Positions 33,833 through 43,007 of a stretch of 64,000 nt of DNA are shown here, piece after piece. Source of the DNA: Nitrospira sp. GTDB taxonomy: Bacteria; Nitrospirota; Nitrospiria; Nitrospirales; Nitrospiraceae. The stretch spans positions 62,001-126,000 of the forward strand of contig VOPT01000051.1 of NCBI GenBank assembly GCA_009594865.1, in the 5' to 3' direction. A program made the position numbers and the translations under genes. The notes beneath the pieces are model-generated. The model worked only from the letters and a program-made list of their open reading frames with translations, did no database searches and was not told where the DNA came from. Position 1 is the stretch's first letter, and each line of letters starts with the position of its first letter.

Positions 33833-35248
33833 ATGAGTCAGGTCAGGGTTCGATTTGCGCCCAGTCCGACCGGCTTCCTCCATATCGGCGGGGTGCGGAC
33901 GGCCTTGTTCAACTGGCTGTTTGCCCGGCAACAGAATGGCGTGTTCATTCTTCGTATTGAAGACACCGATCAGGACCGGTCAACCGACGCCTCGATCCAA
34001 GCCATTCTCGATGGCATGCGCTGGGTCAAGCTGGATTGGGACGAAGGTCCCTTTCGGCAGACGGAACGCATGGACCTCTATCGTAGTCATGCCATGCGGT
34101 TGTTTGAGCAAGGCCATGCCTATTGGTGTGTGTGTACACCCGAAGAACTTGAGGCTCGCCGGAAAGAAGCGGAGGCTAAGGGGGGATCACCCAGATATGA
34201 CGCTCGGTGTCGAAACCTGGGCATCGCCAAGCCAACCGGTGATGCGGCGCTGAGGTTCAAGGCTCCGCAGGAAGGCCAGACCGTGGTCGACGACCTGATC
34301 AAGGGCCGAGTGGTGTTCGACAATCAGATCCTGGATGACGTCATCATTCTCAGGTCCAACGGCTTTCCTACTTATAATTTCTCCGTGGTGGTGGACGACG
34401 CGTTGATGGGCATTACGCACGTGGTGCGAGGAGACGACCATCTCACGAACACGCCGCGCCAGATCCCCATTTTTCAGGCCCTCGGGTTCCCGCTGCCCCG
34501 CTTCGGCCATTTGCCGATGATCCTGGGCTCCGACAAGACGCGGCTCTCGAAGCGTCATGGCGCGACCTCGATCATGGCCTATAAGGAAATGGGCTATCTG
34601 CCAGAGGCCATGGTCAACTATCTCGTCCGGCTTGGGTGGTCGCACGGGGATCAAGAGCTCTTTTCGCGAGAAGAACTGATCGAAAAATTCTCCTGGAAGA
34701 ACGTCCAGACCTCTCCCGCTGTCTTCAACCCTGACAAGTTGCTGTGGATCAATGCCGAATACCTCAAGACCAATCCTCCGGAGCAGATCGCCCAAGCACT
34801 TGTGCCCTTATTGGAAGAGGCCGGTCTCACGGATGAAGTTCGTGCTGTATCGGTTGAATGGCTTGCGCAACTGGTGGTTTTGGTGAAGGAGCGAACCAAG
34901 ACGTTAGTTGAAATGGTTCATTGGGTAAGGCCTTACTTTGGCGAGGCCGTGTCGTTTGATGAGGAAGCCTCGAAGAAGTTCCTGACTCCGGCCCAAGCCC
35001 CGCTGTTGGTGAAATTGACGGAACGATTTGGAGCCTTTCCCTCATTTGCCAAGCATGAATGGGAAGAGGCGTTCAAAAAGTTGGTCGAGGAAGAGGGAAT
35101 CAAAATGGGCCAGCTGGCTCAGCCGGTGCGTGTGGCCTTGACCGGCCGGACGGCGAGTCCCGGTCTTTTTGAGGTGATGGACGTGCTCGGCCGTGAACGT
35201 ACGTTGATTCGACTGCGTAAGGGGATCGAGCAGGCCTCCAGATCCTGA
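33833..35248 (+). CDS. gltX: Glutamyl-tRNA synthetase
   Basis: A 471-residue class I synthetase. HIGH motif in SPTGFLHIGG (11-20), KMSKS-like motif in KTRLSKRHG, and the anticodon-binding C-terminal domain are in order. It charges tRNA-Glu. Two tRNA-Gln genes and a GlnRS follow within 5 kb, so this organism charges Gln directly and GltX is probably discriminating. The start at 33833 is the first plausible codon. Confidence 0.97.
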   Translation: MSQVRVRFAPSPTGFLHIGGVRTALFNWLFARQQNGVFILRIEDTDQDRSTDASIQAILDGMRWVKLDWDEGPFRQTERMDLYRSHAMRLFEQGHAYWCVCTPEELEARRKEAEAKGGSPRYDARCRNLGIAKPTGDAALRFKAPQEGQTVVDDLIKGRVVFDNQILDDVIILRSNGFPTYNFSVVVDDALMGITHVVRGDDHLTNTPRQIPIFQALGFPLPRFGHLPMILGSDKTRLSKRHGATSIMAYKEMGYLPEAMVNYLVRLGWSHGDQELFSREELIEKFSWKNVQTSPAVFNPDKLLWINAEYLKTNPPEQIAQALVPLLEEAGLTDEVRAVSVEWLAQLVVLVKERTKTLVEMVHWVRPYFGEAVSFDEEASKKFLTPAQAPLLVKLTERFGAFPSFAKHEWEEAFKKLVEEEGIKMGQLAQPVRVALTGRTASPGLFEVMDVLGRERTLIRLRKGIEQASRS

Positions 35249-35275
35249 TGGGCCGCTCAAGAATCGCGCACGATC

Positions 35276-35303
35276 TTGACGCAATGGAGAAGCTTATATT
35301 ACT
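35276..35303 (+). promoter_or_regulatory. Possible promoter for the tRNA-Gln pair
   Basis: TTGACG (35276-35281) and an AT-rich TATTAC-like -10 (35297-35302, 15-bp spacer) precede the first tRNA-Gln by 13 bp. Spacing is short, so confidence is modest. Confidence 0.35.
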
Positions 35304-35315
35304 GTGTGGACCGGT

Positions 35316-35389
35316 TGGGGGATCGTCTAGCGGTAGGACGTCAGTCTCTGGATCTGACTACCTAGGTTCGATTCCTAGTCCCCCAGCCA
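35316..35389 (+). tRNA. tRNA-Gln (anticodon CTG)
   Basis: Acceptor TGGGGGA/TCCCCCA, a D arm with GTCTAGCGGTAGGAC, anticodon loop CTCTGGA giving CTG, T arm TAGGTTCGATTCCTA, discriminator G, and encoded CCA. The U1-A72 pair is typical of tRNA-Gln. Confidence 0.96.
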
Positions 35390-35442
35390 AAATCTTTTTC
35401 ACGCCTTGCTCTTCAGCTCGATGTCTCGGTTCCGTACCGCGC

Positions 35443-35516
35443 TGGGGGATCGTCTAGCGGTAGGACGCCAGCCTTTGGAGCTGGCTACCTAGGTTCGATT
35501 CCTAGTCCCCCAGCCA
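35443..35516 (+). tRNA. tRNA-Gln (anticodon TTG)
   Basis: Nearly identical to the preceding tRNA-Gln outside the anticodon stem; the loop CTTTGGA gives TTG. CCA is encoded. The pair reads all Gln codons and likely arose by duplication. Confidence 0.96.
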
Positions 35517-35526
35517 ATTTTTCCTG

Positions 35527-37377
35527 TCACGAGCTTTGCACGGTCTGCGCACGTTTTTCATCCAACTCGGCCCAGCGGGCGTAGAGCCGCTCCACTTCAG
35601 CCTGCGCTGCCACCAAGGTTTCGCTACGCGCCTGTAATTCTGCGGCATTCGACACTACCGCCGGATCCTGAAGGGCATCCTGGCAGTTCGCGACCAGCTC
35701 TTCTGCTTTCAGAATACTGTCTTCGATCGTGCCCCATTCCTTCTGTTCCCGATAACTGAGTTTCTTGGGCTTGCGAAGCGTTGCAGCCCCCGCCCCCTGG
35801 TCGGTGGTGGCGGAGGCGCTGCTCTCCTCGTTTGGGCCCATTTCGGTCTCGGCGGCCCGTTCCTGCGCGCTTTCCCACTGGGCATAATCGGCAAACCATT
35901 CGAGGCGACCGGTGCCGTCCAGGGCAAGCAGAATGGTGGAGACTCGATCCAGCAGCCACCGGTCATGGGTGACGAGCACCAGCGCGCCGGGGAATTCGAG
36001 CAAACTGTCTTCCAGCACATCGAGCGTCGGAATATCCAGATCGTTGGTCGGTTCATCGAGGATGAGCAGGTCGGCCGGTTGCAACATCAGTTGGGCGATC
36101 AGCAATCGCGCCTGTTCACCGCCCGAAAGGCGTGACACGGGAAGATCCAGCTGTTCGGGTCGAAAGAGAAAGCGTTTCGCCCAGGACGCGAGATGGACGG
36201 AGCGGCCTTGGTAGACGACCGCATCGCCGCCCGAAGGCGCCAGCGCGCGCCGCAGCGGAGCCTCTTGATCCAGTGACTCACGGTGTTGTTCGAAGGAGAC
36301 GATCCGCAGCCCGTCGGCGCGCACAATTGTGCCTGAGTCCGGCTCCAGCGTGCCGGCGAGTAATCGCAGAAGAGTGGTCTTCCCGCTGCCGTTCGGGCCG
36401 AGGAGGCCAAGGCGTTGACCTGGACCGAGGAGCAGATCCAGATTCGTGACCACGGGTTTTTCGTTGAAGCGCTTCATGACGTCTTTCGCAACCAGCAGTT
36501 GTTTCGACTTTCTTCCGGAGGCGGAAAAGTCGATGCCGATCGATGACTGTGCGGCGCGGGATTCGACCTGGTCTAGTTCCTCGATCAGTTTTCCCGCCGA
36601 TTGGATTCGACCCTTGGCCTTGGTGGTGCGGGCTTTGGGCCCTCTGCGCAGCCATTCCACTTCGCGCCGCACACGATTGGCCAGCGACGATTGGTAGTCG
36701 GCTTGCGCCTGCAGTGCGGCATCCCGCTGCTCAAGAAAGTCGCTATATCGGCCTTTGGCTTCAAAGCGGCCTTCGGCGTAACAACGGTTGAGTTCCACCA
36801 TGCGGGTCGCAATCGATTCTAAAAACCGACGGTCGTGACTGATGACGAGAAAGGCCTTGGCGCGGTTCTTCAGCAGTCGCTCCAGCCAGAGAATGCCCTC
36901 GACATCCAAATGGTTGGTCGGCTCGTCCATGAGCAGCACATCCGGCTCGAGCAGTAACGCCTGTGTGATAGCCAACCGCTTGCGCCAGCCTCCAGACAGG
37001 GTGTCGACAGAGTGCTCCGGATCGGGAAAGGTGCCGATGCTCAGGGCCCGGGCGATAAGGCCGCCTTCTTCGTGAGGATCACGGCCGGCATCCGTGAGGG
37101 TTTGCTGGAGGACATGTTCGATGCTCGAGCCGGCAGGAAAGCTTGGCTCCTGTGGGACATATCCCACCCGGGTATGACCACGTAGGGTGCGTGTGCCTTG
37201 GTCTGGCGATTCGAGACCGGCCAGGATTTTCAGCAGGGTGGATTTGCCGGACCCGTTCGGGCCGATGAGGCCGACGTGGTCACCTTCGCACAAGGCCAGA
37301 GTGAGATTGCTAAACAGGGCTCGCACCCCATAGCTCTTACTGATCGATTCGCAGCTCAATAGAATGTTGGGGGGCAT
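35527..37377 (-). CDS. uup: ABC-F ATPase, Uup type
   Basis: A 616-residue soluble protein with two ABC cassettes: GPNGSGKSTLL with LSGGWRKRL and MDEPTNHLD, then GPNGSGKTTLL with LSGGEQARL and LDEPTNDLD. A C-terminal coiled-coil domain (KLSYREQKEWGTIEDSI) is the Uup hallmark. ABC-F proteins act on ribosomes; Uup also affects transposon excision and DNA structures in E. coli. No transmembrane domain. Confidence 0.93.
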   Translation of the reverse strand: MPPNILLSCESISKSYGVRALFSNLTLALCEGDHVGLIGPNGSGKSTLLKILAGLESPDQGTRTLRGHTRVGYVPQEPSFPAGSSIEHVLQQTLTDAGRDPHEEGGLIARALSIGTFPDPEHSVDTLSGGWRKRLAITQALLLEPDVLLMDEPTNHLDVEGILWLERLLKNRAKAFLVISHDRRFLESIATRMVELNRCYAEGRFEAKGRYSDFLEQRDAALQAQADYQSSLANRVRREVEWLRRGPKARTTKAKGRIQSAGKLIEELDQVESRAAQSSIGIDFSASGRKSKQLLVAKDVMKRFNEKPVVTNLDLLLGPGQRLGLLGPNGSGKTTLLRLLAGTLEPDSGTIVRADGLRIVSFEQHRESLDQEAPLRRALAPSGGDAVVYQGRSVHLASWAKRFLFRPEQLDLPVSRLSGGEQARLLIAQLMLQPADLLILDEPTNDLDIPTLDVLEDSLLEFPGALVLVTHDRWLLDRVSTILLALDGTGRLEWFADYAQWESAQERAAETEMGPNEESSASATTDQGAGAATLRKPKKLSYREQKEWGTIEDSILKAEELVANCQDALQDPAVVSNAAELQARSETLVAAQAEVERLYARWAELDEKRAQTVQSS

Positions 37378-37503
37378 ACCCTGACGACCTCTCTCGCGAC
37401 AGTGAAAGCGTGCAGTATACGGTGCGGGGAGGGCTCAGGGCTAGCGGCAGGGGTGTCGCTTCCTGTGGGAGGTCGACGTCGCTATCCAAGGCGAGTGCAA
37501 TGA

Positions 37504-37839
37504 TTAATGAGCGGTTTTGGCGCGTCCCGTGCGGAGTCGATGTTGAAAGCAAGTGGGGCAAAGATGGTAACCGCCTTGTGTGGACGTATGAAACGATTCC
37601 ATCTTGGCAGTCCCGCAATCGAAGCAGCGAACGTGGCTGACGAGGGTGCGGGGCAGGAGAGGCGTCACATCGATGCGCTGAAGTTGATCGTGCAGCTGAC
37701 GGACAGTGCGATGAATGTTCAAAAGGAGAGGTTGCGCACTGGTCGCTGCCCCGGGAATCGCGGTTTCCAATCGTAGAAGTTGCTCCCGAAATGAGCCGCG
37801 CTCTTCCTGCTGCTCTTCGCTGCCCAATCCTGTCACCAT
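37504..37839 (-). CDS. Small zinc-ribbon protein (111 residues)
   Basis: A helical N-terminal half (FREQLLRLETAIPG, HRTVRQLHDQLQRI) is followed by a zinc ribbon with CFDC and CPTC pairs (HVRCFDCGTAKMESF ... HLCPTCFQHR) and a basic tail. No family recognised. It lies between glnS and uup on the same strand and could be co-expressed with uup. Confidence 0.6.
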   Translation of the reverse strand: MVTGLGSEEQQEERGSFREQLLRLETAIPGAATSAQPLLLNIHRTVRQLHDQLQRIDVTPLLPRTLVSHVRCFDCGTAKMESFHTSTQGGYHLCPTCFQHRLRTGRAKTAH

Positions 37840-37988
37840 CTGAGTCGCTCCGGGTTGTGGGGAATGGATTCACTCCCTGCGTGAGGCGTGATTCTCGTTC
37901 ATCGACCCGTGAGGGTTCAAGGCGGCAGAAGGCTGGCGGCCCAGTACTTTGCGGGGGAACGAGGCTGATTGAAGGCGGAACAGGCCGG

Positions 37989-39692
37989 TCAACGGGGGGT
38001 GTGGGATTTCTCGATCTTGGCCCAGGCGTCCTTGAGCGTGACGGTGCGGTTGAACACCAATTTGTTTGGCGCAGAATCGGGGTCGGCACAAAAGTAGCCG
38101 ACGCGTTCAAACTGGACGCTGGTGCCGGGAGCGATCGAGGCCAGGTTGGGCTCCACTTTGCAGGCCGGCAGCCGTTCCAGCGAACGGGGATTCAGGTGTT
38201 GCGTCCAATCCTGGTCGGCAGGAATCTTACCCGGATCCGTGAGCATGAGACTTTCATAGAGCCGTATTTCCGCGTCGACGGCATGGGCCGCTGACACCCA
38301 GTGGATCGTCGCTTTCACCTTTCGTTGGGCTTGCGCTCCGCCGCTCTTGGTTTCGGGATCGTAGGTGCAGCGGAGTTCCGTGATCTCGCCGGTGGCCGGA
38401 TCCTTCACGACGCCGATGCAGGTGATGATGTAGGCATACCGTAATCGGACTTCGCGCCCAGGTGCGAGGCGGAAGAATTGCTTGGGTGGATCCTCTTTGA
38501 AATCGTCTTGGTCGATGTACAGCACGCGGGAAAAGGGCAATTGCCTGGTTCCGGCGGAGGCATCTTCCGGATTGTTGACGGCATCGAGCTGCTCAACCTG
38601 TCCCTCGGGATAGTTTTCGATCACGAGGCGCAAGGGGCGCAGCACGGCCATGACCCGGGGGGCGCGCTTGTTTAAATCTTCACGGACAAAGTGTTCAAGC
38701 AACTGCATTTCGACAATGGCATCCCGTTTCGCCACGCCGATGGCTTCGCAAAATGCGCGCAGCGCTTCGGGAGTGAAGCCGCGGCGGCGCAGCCCCTTGA
38801 GCGTCGGCAGGCGCGGATCGTCCCAGCCGTTGACCAACTTGCGTTCGACGAGATCAAGCAGTTTACGCTTGCTCATGACCGTGAAGGTCACATTCAGCCG
38901 GGCAAATTCGATTTGCTGCGGCCGCTGAGGTGTCTCGCATTGTGCCACGACCCAGTCGTAGAGCGGCCGATGGTCTTCGAATTCCAAAGTGCAGATCGAA
39001 TGGGTGATGCCTTCGATCGCATCGGACAGCGGATGGGCAAAATCGTATGCCGGGTACATGCACCATGACGTGCCGGTGCGATAGTGAGCCACATGCCGAA
39101 TGCGGTACAGCACCGGATCGCGGAGATTGATATTCGGCGAGGCCATGTCGATCTTGGCACGGAGCACATGGGCGCCGTCGGGAAATTCCCCCGCCCGCAT
39201 CCGCTGAAACAGATCCAGGTTCTCGTCGATGCTGCGGCTACGATGCGGGCTGGGCTGTCCCGGTTCCGTGAGGGTTCCGCGATATCGGCGCATTTCGTCG
39301 GCAGTGAGGCTGTCGACGTACGCGAGGCCTTTTTTGATGAGGACGACGGCAAAGTCATAGAGCCGTTCGAAATAGTCGGACGCGAAAAACATCTTGTCGC
39401 GCCAGTCGAACCCCAGCCAGCGGACATCTTCTTGGATCGCCTGCACATATTCAGGATCTTCTGTCGTCGGGTTCGTATCATCCATGCGGAGGTGGCAGAT
39501 CCCGCCCGGTTGCTCGTTGGCGATGCCGAAGTTGAGGCAAATCGACTTGGCATGGCCGATATGGAGATAGCCGTTCGGTTCAGGCGGAAACCGGGTGACG
39601 ACGCGCCCATCATGTTTCCCGGCAGCACGGTCGGCCGCCACAATTTCGCGGATGAAGTCTGAGCGTGTCGGAGGTTCTGGCGTGCTGGACAT
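37989..39692 (-). CDS. glnS: Glutaminyl-tRNA synthetase
   Basis: A 567-residue class I synthetase. The HIGH motif is in [14 protein letters not shown] (37-50), the MSKRKL motif is intact, and the C-terminal beta-barrel anticodon-binding domain is recognisable ([15 protein letters not shown]). ATG 39692 ([10 protein letters not shown]) is preferred to a longer frame to 39746. GlnRS in a bacterium implies horizontal acquisition long ago, and it is placed near the two tRNA-Gln genes and gltX. Confidence 0.96.
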   Translation of the reverse strand: MSSTPEPPTRSDFIREIVAADRAAGKHDGRVVTRFPPEPNGYLHIGHAKSICLNFGIANEQPGGICHLRMDDTNPTTEDPEYVQAIQEDVRWLGFDWRDKMFFASDYFERLYDFAVVLIKKGLAYVDSLTADEMRRYRGTLTEPGQPSPHRSRSIDENLDLFQRMRAGEFPDGAHVLRAKIDMASPNINLRDPVLYRIRHVAHYRTGTSWCMYPAYDFAHPLSDAIEGITHSICTLEFEDHRPLYDWVVAQCETPQRPQQIEFARLNVTFTVMSKRKLLDLVERKLVNGWDDPRLPTLKGLRRRGFTPEALRAFCEAIGVAKRDAIVEMQLLEHFVREDLNKRAPRVMAVLRPLRLVIENYPEGQVEQLDAVNNPEDASAGTRQLPFSRVLYIDQDDFKEDPPKQFFRLAPGREVRLRYAYIITCIGVVKDPATGEITELRCTYDPETKSGGAQAQRKVKATIHWVSAAHAVDAEIRLYESLMLTDPGKIPADQDWTQHLNPRSLERLPACKVEPNLASIAPGTSVQFERVGYFCADPDSAPNKLVFNRTVTLKDAWAKIEKSHTPR

Positions 39693-39877
39693 ACTGGGCG
39701 CGATTCCGTCGAGTGGCCAATGATGAAACGCGCTTGGTTCTATCACAGAACGGCGGGGTGGGAGAAGGGGGCTTATCCTCGCTTGTGCCGTGTCGATTTT
39801 CGCTGGATCGATCGGGGGGAGTATTTTAGAATCAATTTTGGTTTGCTGACCCGTGGTGATTCAGTGAGGGGGATTGG

Positions 39878-41023
39878 ATGATGCGCCGTCAACGAATGCT
39901 TTTGATGCTTGTGGTGCTGCTTGGCATGGGCGGGATGGATCGGGTCCAGGCCGAACAGTCGGCCCCGCCGGAATCCTGTCGCACTCAGCCCTATGAGACC
40001 AAGATGGAATGCTACCAGCAGCATTTGGAAACGGTATTGCAAGCCGAAGGGACCGAGGGGGCGCTCACGGCTCTTGAACAGATCACGACACAGGATCCTG
40101 AAGCGCTGCGCGAGGCGCATCCGCTCGTCCATCACATCGGCCAGCAATCGTTTACGCGGTACGGGACGGCCCCGCTCGCCATGTCGCATTGCCGGGACGT
40201 GTTCTGGTCCGGTTGTTACCATGGCGTGCTGCAAGCGTTCCTGAGCAGTCTGGCCGCGGTGGAACCGGAGCATATTCTGCCTCTCTGCCCCATCAGCGAA
40301 ACAGTCTCGGCCTATTCATTTCAGCGGTACAACTGTCTCCATGGATTGGGCCATGGCCTGACCATTCAGTTTCGCTACGATGTGCTGAAGAGTCTTGCGT
40401 TCTGTGATGCCTTGCCGGGAAGCTGGGACCGCGAATCCTGCTATGGCGGCGTGTTCATGGAGAACATCGTGACGTTTCAGCAAGCGCGCCGTGCGCAACC
40501 GGTCGGCCATCATCATCACGAGGCGACCAGCTTTTTGAACCCGCAGGATCTGTTGTATCCCTGCTCGGTCCTGACGGAAAAGTATCTGCGCGCCTGCTAC
40601 CTGATGCAGACGTCTGCGGTGCTGACCTTCCTGAATTACGATTTTGCGCAGGCCTTCACGCAATGCGCCCGGGTAGAGGGGGAGCATCGGACGACCTGTT
40701 ACCGCAGTTTGGGGCGGGATATCAGCGGCTACACGCTGCGTGATGCTCAGCAGGTGAATGCCCTGTGCCGGCTCGGCCAGGGCGATCAGATTCAGCAATG
40801 CTTCATCGGCGCCGTGAAGGACTTCATTCTGACCGATGCCAATCCCGACCCCGGCCTGGCCCTGTGTCGGAGCCTCGATGGACCGTTCAAAAAAGACTGC
40901 TATGCCACCGTCGGCGAAATGGTCGTGCCTCTGTACGACGATAAGAATAAGCGGGCGCAAGCTTGTCGCAAGAGCGAAGATGCGTACGTCGACGCCTGCC
41001 TCGCCACGGCCACGGCCTTCTAG
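39878..41023 (+). CDS. Secreted protein with nine cysteine-pair repeats
   Basis: A 381-residue protein with signal peptide (cleavage likely after RVQA, about residue 25). The mature part has 18 cysteines arranged as nine pairs; in six the spacing is exactly C-x10-C (for example CSVLTEKYLRAC and CRLGQGDQIQQC), and the others are C-x7-C, C-x11-C and C-x15-C. The second Cys is usually followed by Tyr, Leu or Phe and often then x-Gly. Units are roughly 30-50 residues apart, suggesting disulfide-stapled helical hairpins. A His cluster (CLHGLGHG, VGHHHHE) adds possible metal binding. No known function; a periplasmic binding or scaffold role is a guess. Confidence 0.7.
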   Translation: MMRRQRMLLMLVVLLGMGGMDRVQAEQSAPPESCRTQPYETKMECYQQHLETVLQAEGTEGALTALEQITTQDPEALREAHPLVHHIGQQSFTRYGTAPLAMSHCRDVFWSGCYHGVLQAFLSSLAAVEPEHILPLCPISETVSAYSFQRYNCLHGLGHGLTIQFRYDVLKSLAFCDALPGSWDRESCYGGVFMENIVTFQQARRAQPVGHHHHEATSFLNPQDLLYPCSVLTEKYLRACYLMQTSAVLTFLNYDFAQAFTQCARVEGEHRTTCYRSLGRDISGYTLRDAQQVNALCRLGQGDQIQQCFIGAVKDFILTDANPDPGLALCRSLDGPFKKDCYATVGEMVVPLYDDKNKRAQACRKSEDAYVDACLATATAF

Positions 41024-41156
41024 TCAGTCCCTCGTTTCGATTGCCTCTCGACTGGCCTCTTTGCACAAACTGTCACGGTGAGCGCGAGCTGTCCGTCTCG
41101 GATGCAGGGCAGCATCCTGATCGCATACGCTGTCGCATGTCAGTGAGGCAGCCAGT

Positions 41157-41570
41157 CTAGGCCTCGGATGGGGCAGGCAATTGGATGACGTGGAAGTCTT
41201 TTTGCGCAATCACACGGCCGTTCATGCGCAAGCGAAACTCGTAACGGCCGGGAGCGGGAAACAGCAGCGCGGGAATATTGATGCCGAAATCAGCAATCTG
41301 CAGGCGATCGTGAATGGCGATGTCGGGAAGGGAGGCGCGGCAGACCAGCTGATCGCTGTTCACATACACCAGATCGATCTCTAAGTGATAGGTCCCTTCA
41401 GCATCGGTCAGGCAGAAGTACAAGCCCAATTGATGGTGCTGAAACGGAAAGATCACGGCCTGCAGATGGGTGAAAATGCCGATGAGGGACTTTTTCTTGG
41501 TGAGGCTGTCTTCGATGACGCTGTCACAGACCAGGAAGGCCTGGATGCTGGGATTCGGACTCTCAGTCAT
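41157..41570 (-). CDS. DUF6941-like small protein
   Basis: A 137-residue soluble protein with the pattern AFLVCDSVIEDSLTKKKSLIGIF, FPFQHHQLGLYFCLTDAEGTYHLEIDLV and FPAPGRYEFRLRMNG, as in the DUF6941 family, which has beta-sandwich character and no known role. It lies 15 bp after another conserved gene on the same strand. Confidence 0.75.
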   Translation of the reverse strand: MTESPNPSIQAFLVCDSVIEDSLTKKKSLIGIFTHLQAVIFPFQHHQLGLYFCLTDAEGTYHLEIDLVYVNSDQLVCRASLPDIAIHDRLQIADFGINIPALLFPAPGRYEFRLRMNGRVIAQKDFHVIQLPAPSEA

Positions 41571-41585
41571 AGCATCCGGCCGGCG

Positions 41586-42110
41586 TCAGCCGAGCACTGC
41601 GGTACCGCCGCGCGACTCGAACACGTCGCCGAACAGGGTGTGGGTGGATCCGATGCGGCAGAAGTGCGAGGTGATTTCGATGAGTTGGCCGCGATGAGAA
41701 TAAAATTTGCCCGTCGCCACGTGGATCTTTTCGCCCGGTGCCACGGCTGCCTCCAACACCGTGTCGCCGGTTTCCTGATCCGTCACCTTGAGCCAGGGAA
41801 GATTGGGAAACAAGGTCGGCGGGGAGTCGCTCGTGTTCAGCGAGAAGCGATTGCCGTCGTTGAACGCCCAACGATTGCGGCGGAGATGCGCCACATGGTT
41901 GCCGCTCCCGTCATATAAGTCGATCGTGAGCAGGATGCGGTCCTGTTCCGGGGCCAGCTCCAAGACAAGTTGCTCCTTGCCCTGCACCCGGATCACGCCG
42001 TTGGTATTGCGGAAGATGTTGGAGCCGAGCCGAATCTCCAAGCTGTGTTTGTGCCGCTCTGGTTCGGCCTCGTGGGAAGGATGTGATGCGTCAGGTTTGC
42101 GTAGTTCCAT
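41586..42110 (-). CDS. Conserved protein of unknown function (174 residues)
   Basis: ATG 42110 (MELRKPDASH) is taken as the start, since the longer frame adds an Arg/Ser-rich stretch with no family look. The rest is beta-rich, with an HSLEIRLGSNIFRNTNGVI segment and a VFESRGGTAVL end. No domain recognised. It heads a two-gene unit with the DUF6941-like gene. Confidence 0.55.
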   Translation of the reverse strand: MELRKPDASHPSHEAEPERHKHSLEIRLGSNIFRNTNGVIRVQGKEQLVLELAPEQDRILLTIDLYDGSGNHVAHLRRNRWAFNDGNRFSLNTSDSPPTLFPNLPWLKVTDQETGDTVLEAAVAPGEKIHVATGKFYSHRGQLIEITSHFCRIGSTHTLFGDVFESRGGTAVLG

Positions 42111-42235
42111 GCGTAGACATCTAGTGCGACCTGAAGACCGGTTGGATGATGCAGTCGGCCGTAGGTGCCGGCCTGAGCAAGTCGGATGCAAGGTAGGCCC
42201 AAAGCGGGGCGCTGTCAAGTCTGTTCTAGCGGTGC

Positions 42236-42670
42236 TTAGGGGGTCGCAGGGCCTTCACGGTCGTCGGAATCAGTGGCCGTCACGCAGACGGTCACCTCCT
42301 GTTCCGCTTGGCTTGGCAGGGGTATCATGATCACTTGAGAAACGGCTGCCCCGCCGGTCTTTTGCGAGGCCGGTACAACTTTGGCGATCACCGGCCCATC
42401 CCCGGCATTATAGTAAATGGTGGTGTAGGCCAGGTTGGTCAGCGGTTTACCGTCCGTGCCGGTGGTGGGTTCGGTGTAGGCGACCGTAATGGTGGATTTC
42501 GGCGGTTTCACGCGTACTTTGGTCGTGCTGCCGCACTTTGTCCAGGCGCTTGAATTCGGCGGCGCGATGGTGCCCTCAAGGAAACTGGCCCCGCAGCCGG
42601 CCAAGGTGAGCAGGGCGGGGAGCAGCCCCGCGACAAGAGCGCCTCTATAATGGAGATAACGACCGTGCAT
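42236..42670 (-). CDS. Lipoprotein with a fibronectin-III-like domain
   Basis: A 144-residue protein starting at ATG 42670. The signal sequence ends at the LTLAGC lipobox. The mature part is Ser/Thr-rich with TITVAYTEPTTGTDGKPLTNLAYTTIYYN split over strands and ends VTVCVTATDSDDREGPA, a beta-sandwich pattern resembling fibronectin type III. Function unknown. Confidence 0.6.
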   Translation of the reverse strand: MHGRYLHYRGALVAGLLPALLTLAGCGASFLEGTIAPPNSSAWTKCGSTTKVRVKPPKSTITVAYTEPTTGTDGKPLTNLAYTTIYYNAGDGPVIAKVVPASQKTGGAAVSQVIMIPLPSQAEQEVTVCVTATDSDDREGPATP

Positions 42671-42839
42671 CCTTGTACTGTAGGCTAATTCAAAAGCCTC
42701 TGCAAGCATGGTTGGTTGAACCGACCCTTACCTGCCTCCTGTTATGCCTCCAGGCCGCTCTCGCTGACTTGCCGTTTGAAAAGCCAAAACTCGCTATGGT
42801 ACAGTCCGGTTCTTTCCGCTGCCGTTGGACTACCTCTCC

Positions 42840-42917
42840 GGTCCCATCGTCTAGCTTGGCCTAGGACGGAGCCCTCTCAAGGCTCAGACACGGGTTCAAA
42901 TCCCGTTGGGACCACCA
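42840..42917 (+). tRNA. tRNA-Glu (anticodon CTC), target of an integrated element
   Basis: Acceptor GGTCCCA/TGGGACC, anticodon stem-loop GAGCC-CTCTCAA-GGCTC giving CTC, T arm ACGGGTTCAAATCCCGT, and encoded CCA. Its last 44 bases (42874-42917) are repeated exactly at 50754-50797, so an element has integrated here and restored the tRNA. Confidence 0.96.
42874..42917 (+). other. attL core: 44-bp copy of the tRNA-Glu 3' end
   Basis: Identical to 50754-50797. It begins in the anticodon loop (CTCTCAAGGCTC) and ends with CCA, the typical crossover region for tRNA-targeting integrases. Confidence 0.9.
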
Positions 42918-42944
42918 CCACTTACGTGGTTCATGCAAATCTCC

Positions 42945-42966
42945 GGTGCCCATATGGTGCCCACCG
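42945..42966 (+). repeat. Two tandem 11-bp repeats inside attL
   Basis: GGTGCCCATAT then GGTGCCCACCG. The same 11-bp unit occurs five times inside the right end (50581-50635). The position, 28 bp from the att core, suits arm-type integrase or excisionase sites. Confidence 0.7.
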
Positions 42967-43007
42967 GATATGTTCTCTTCACTCAAAGCACTCAAGGGAG
43001 AGCGCAA

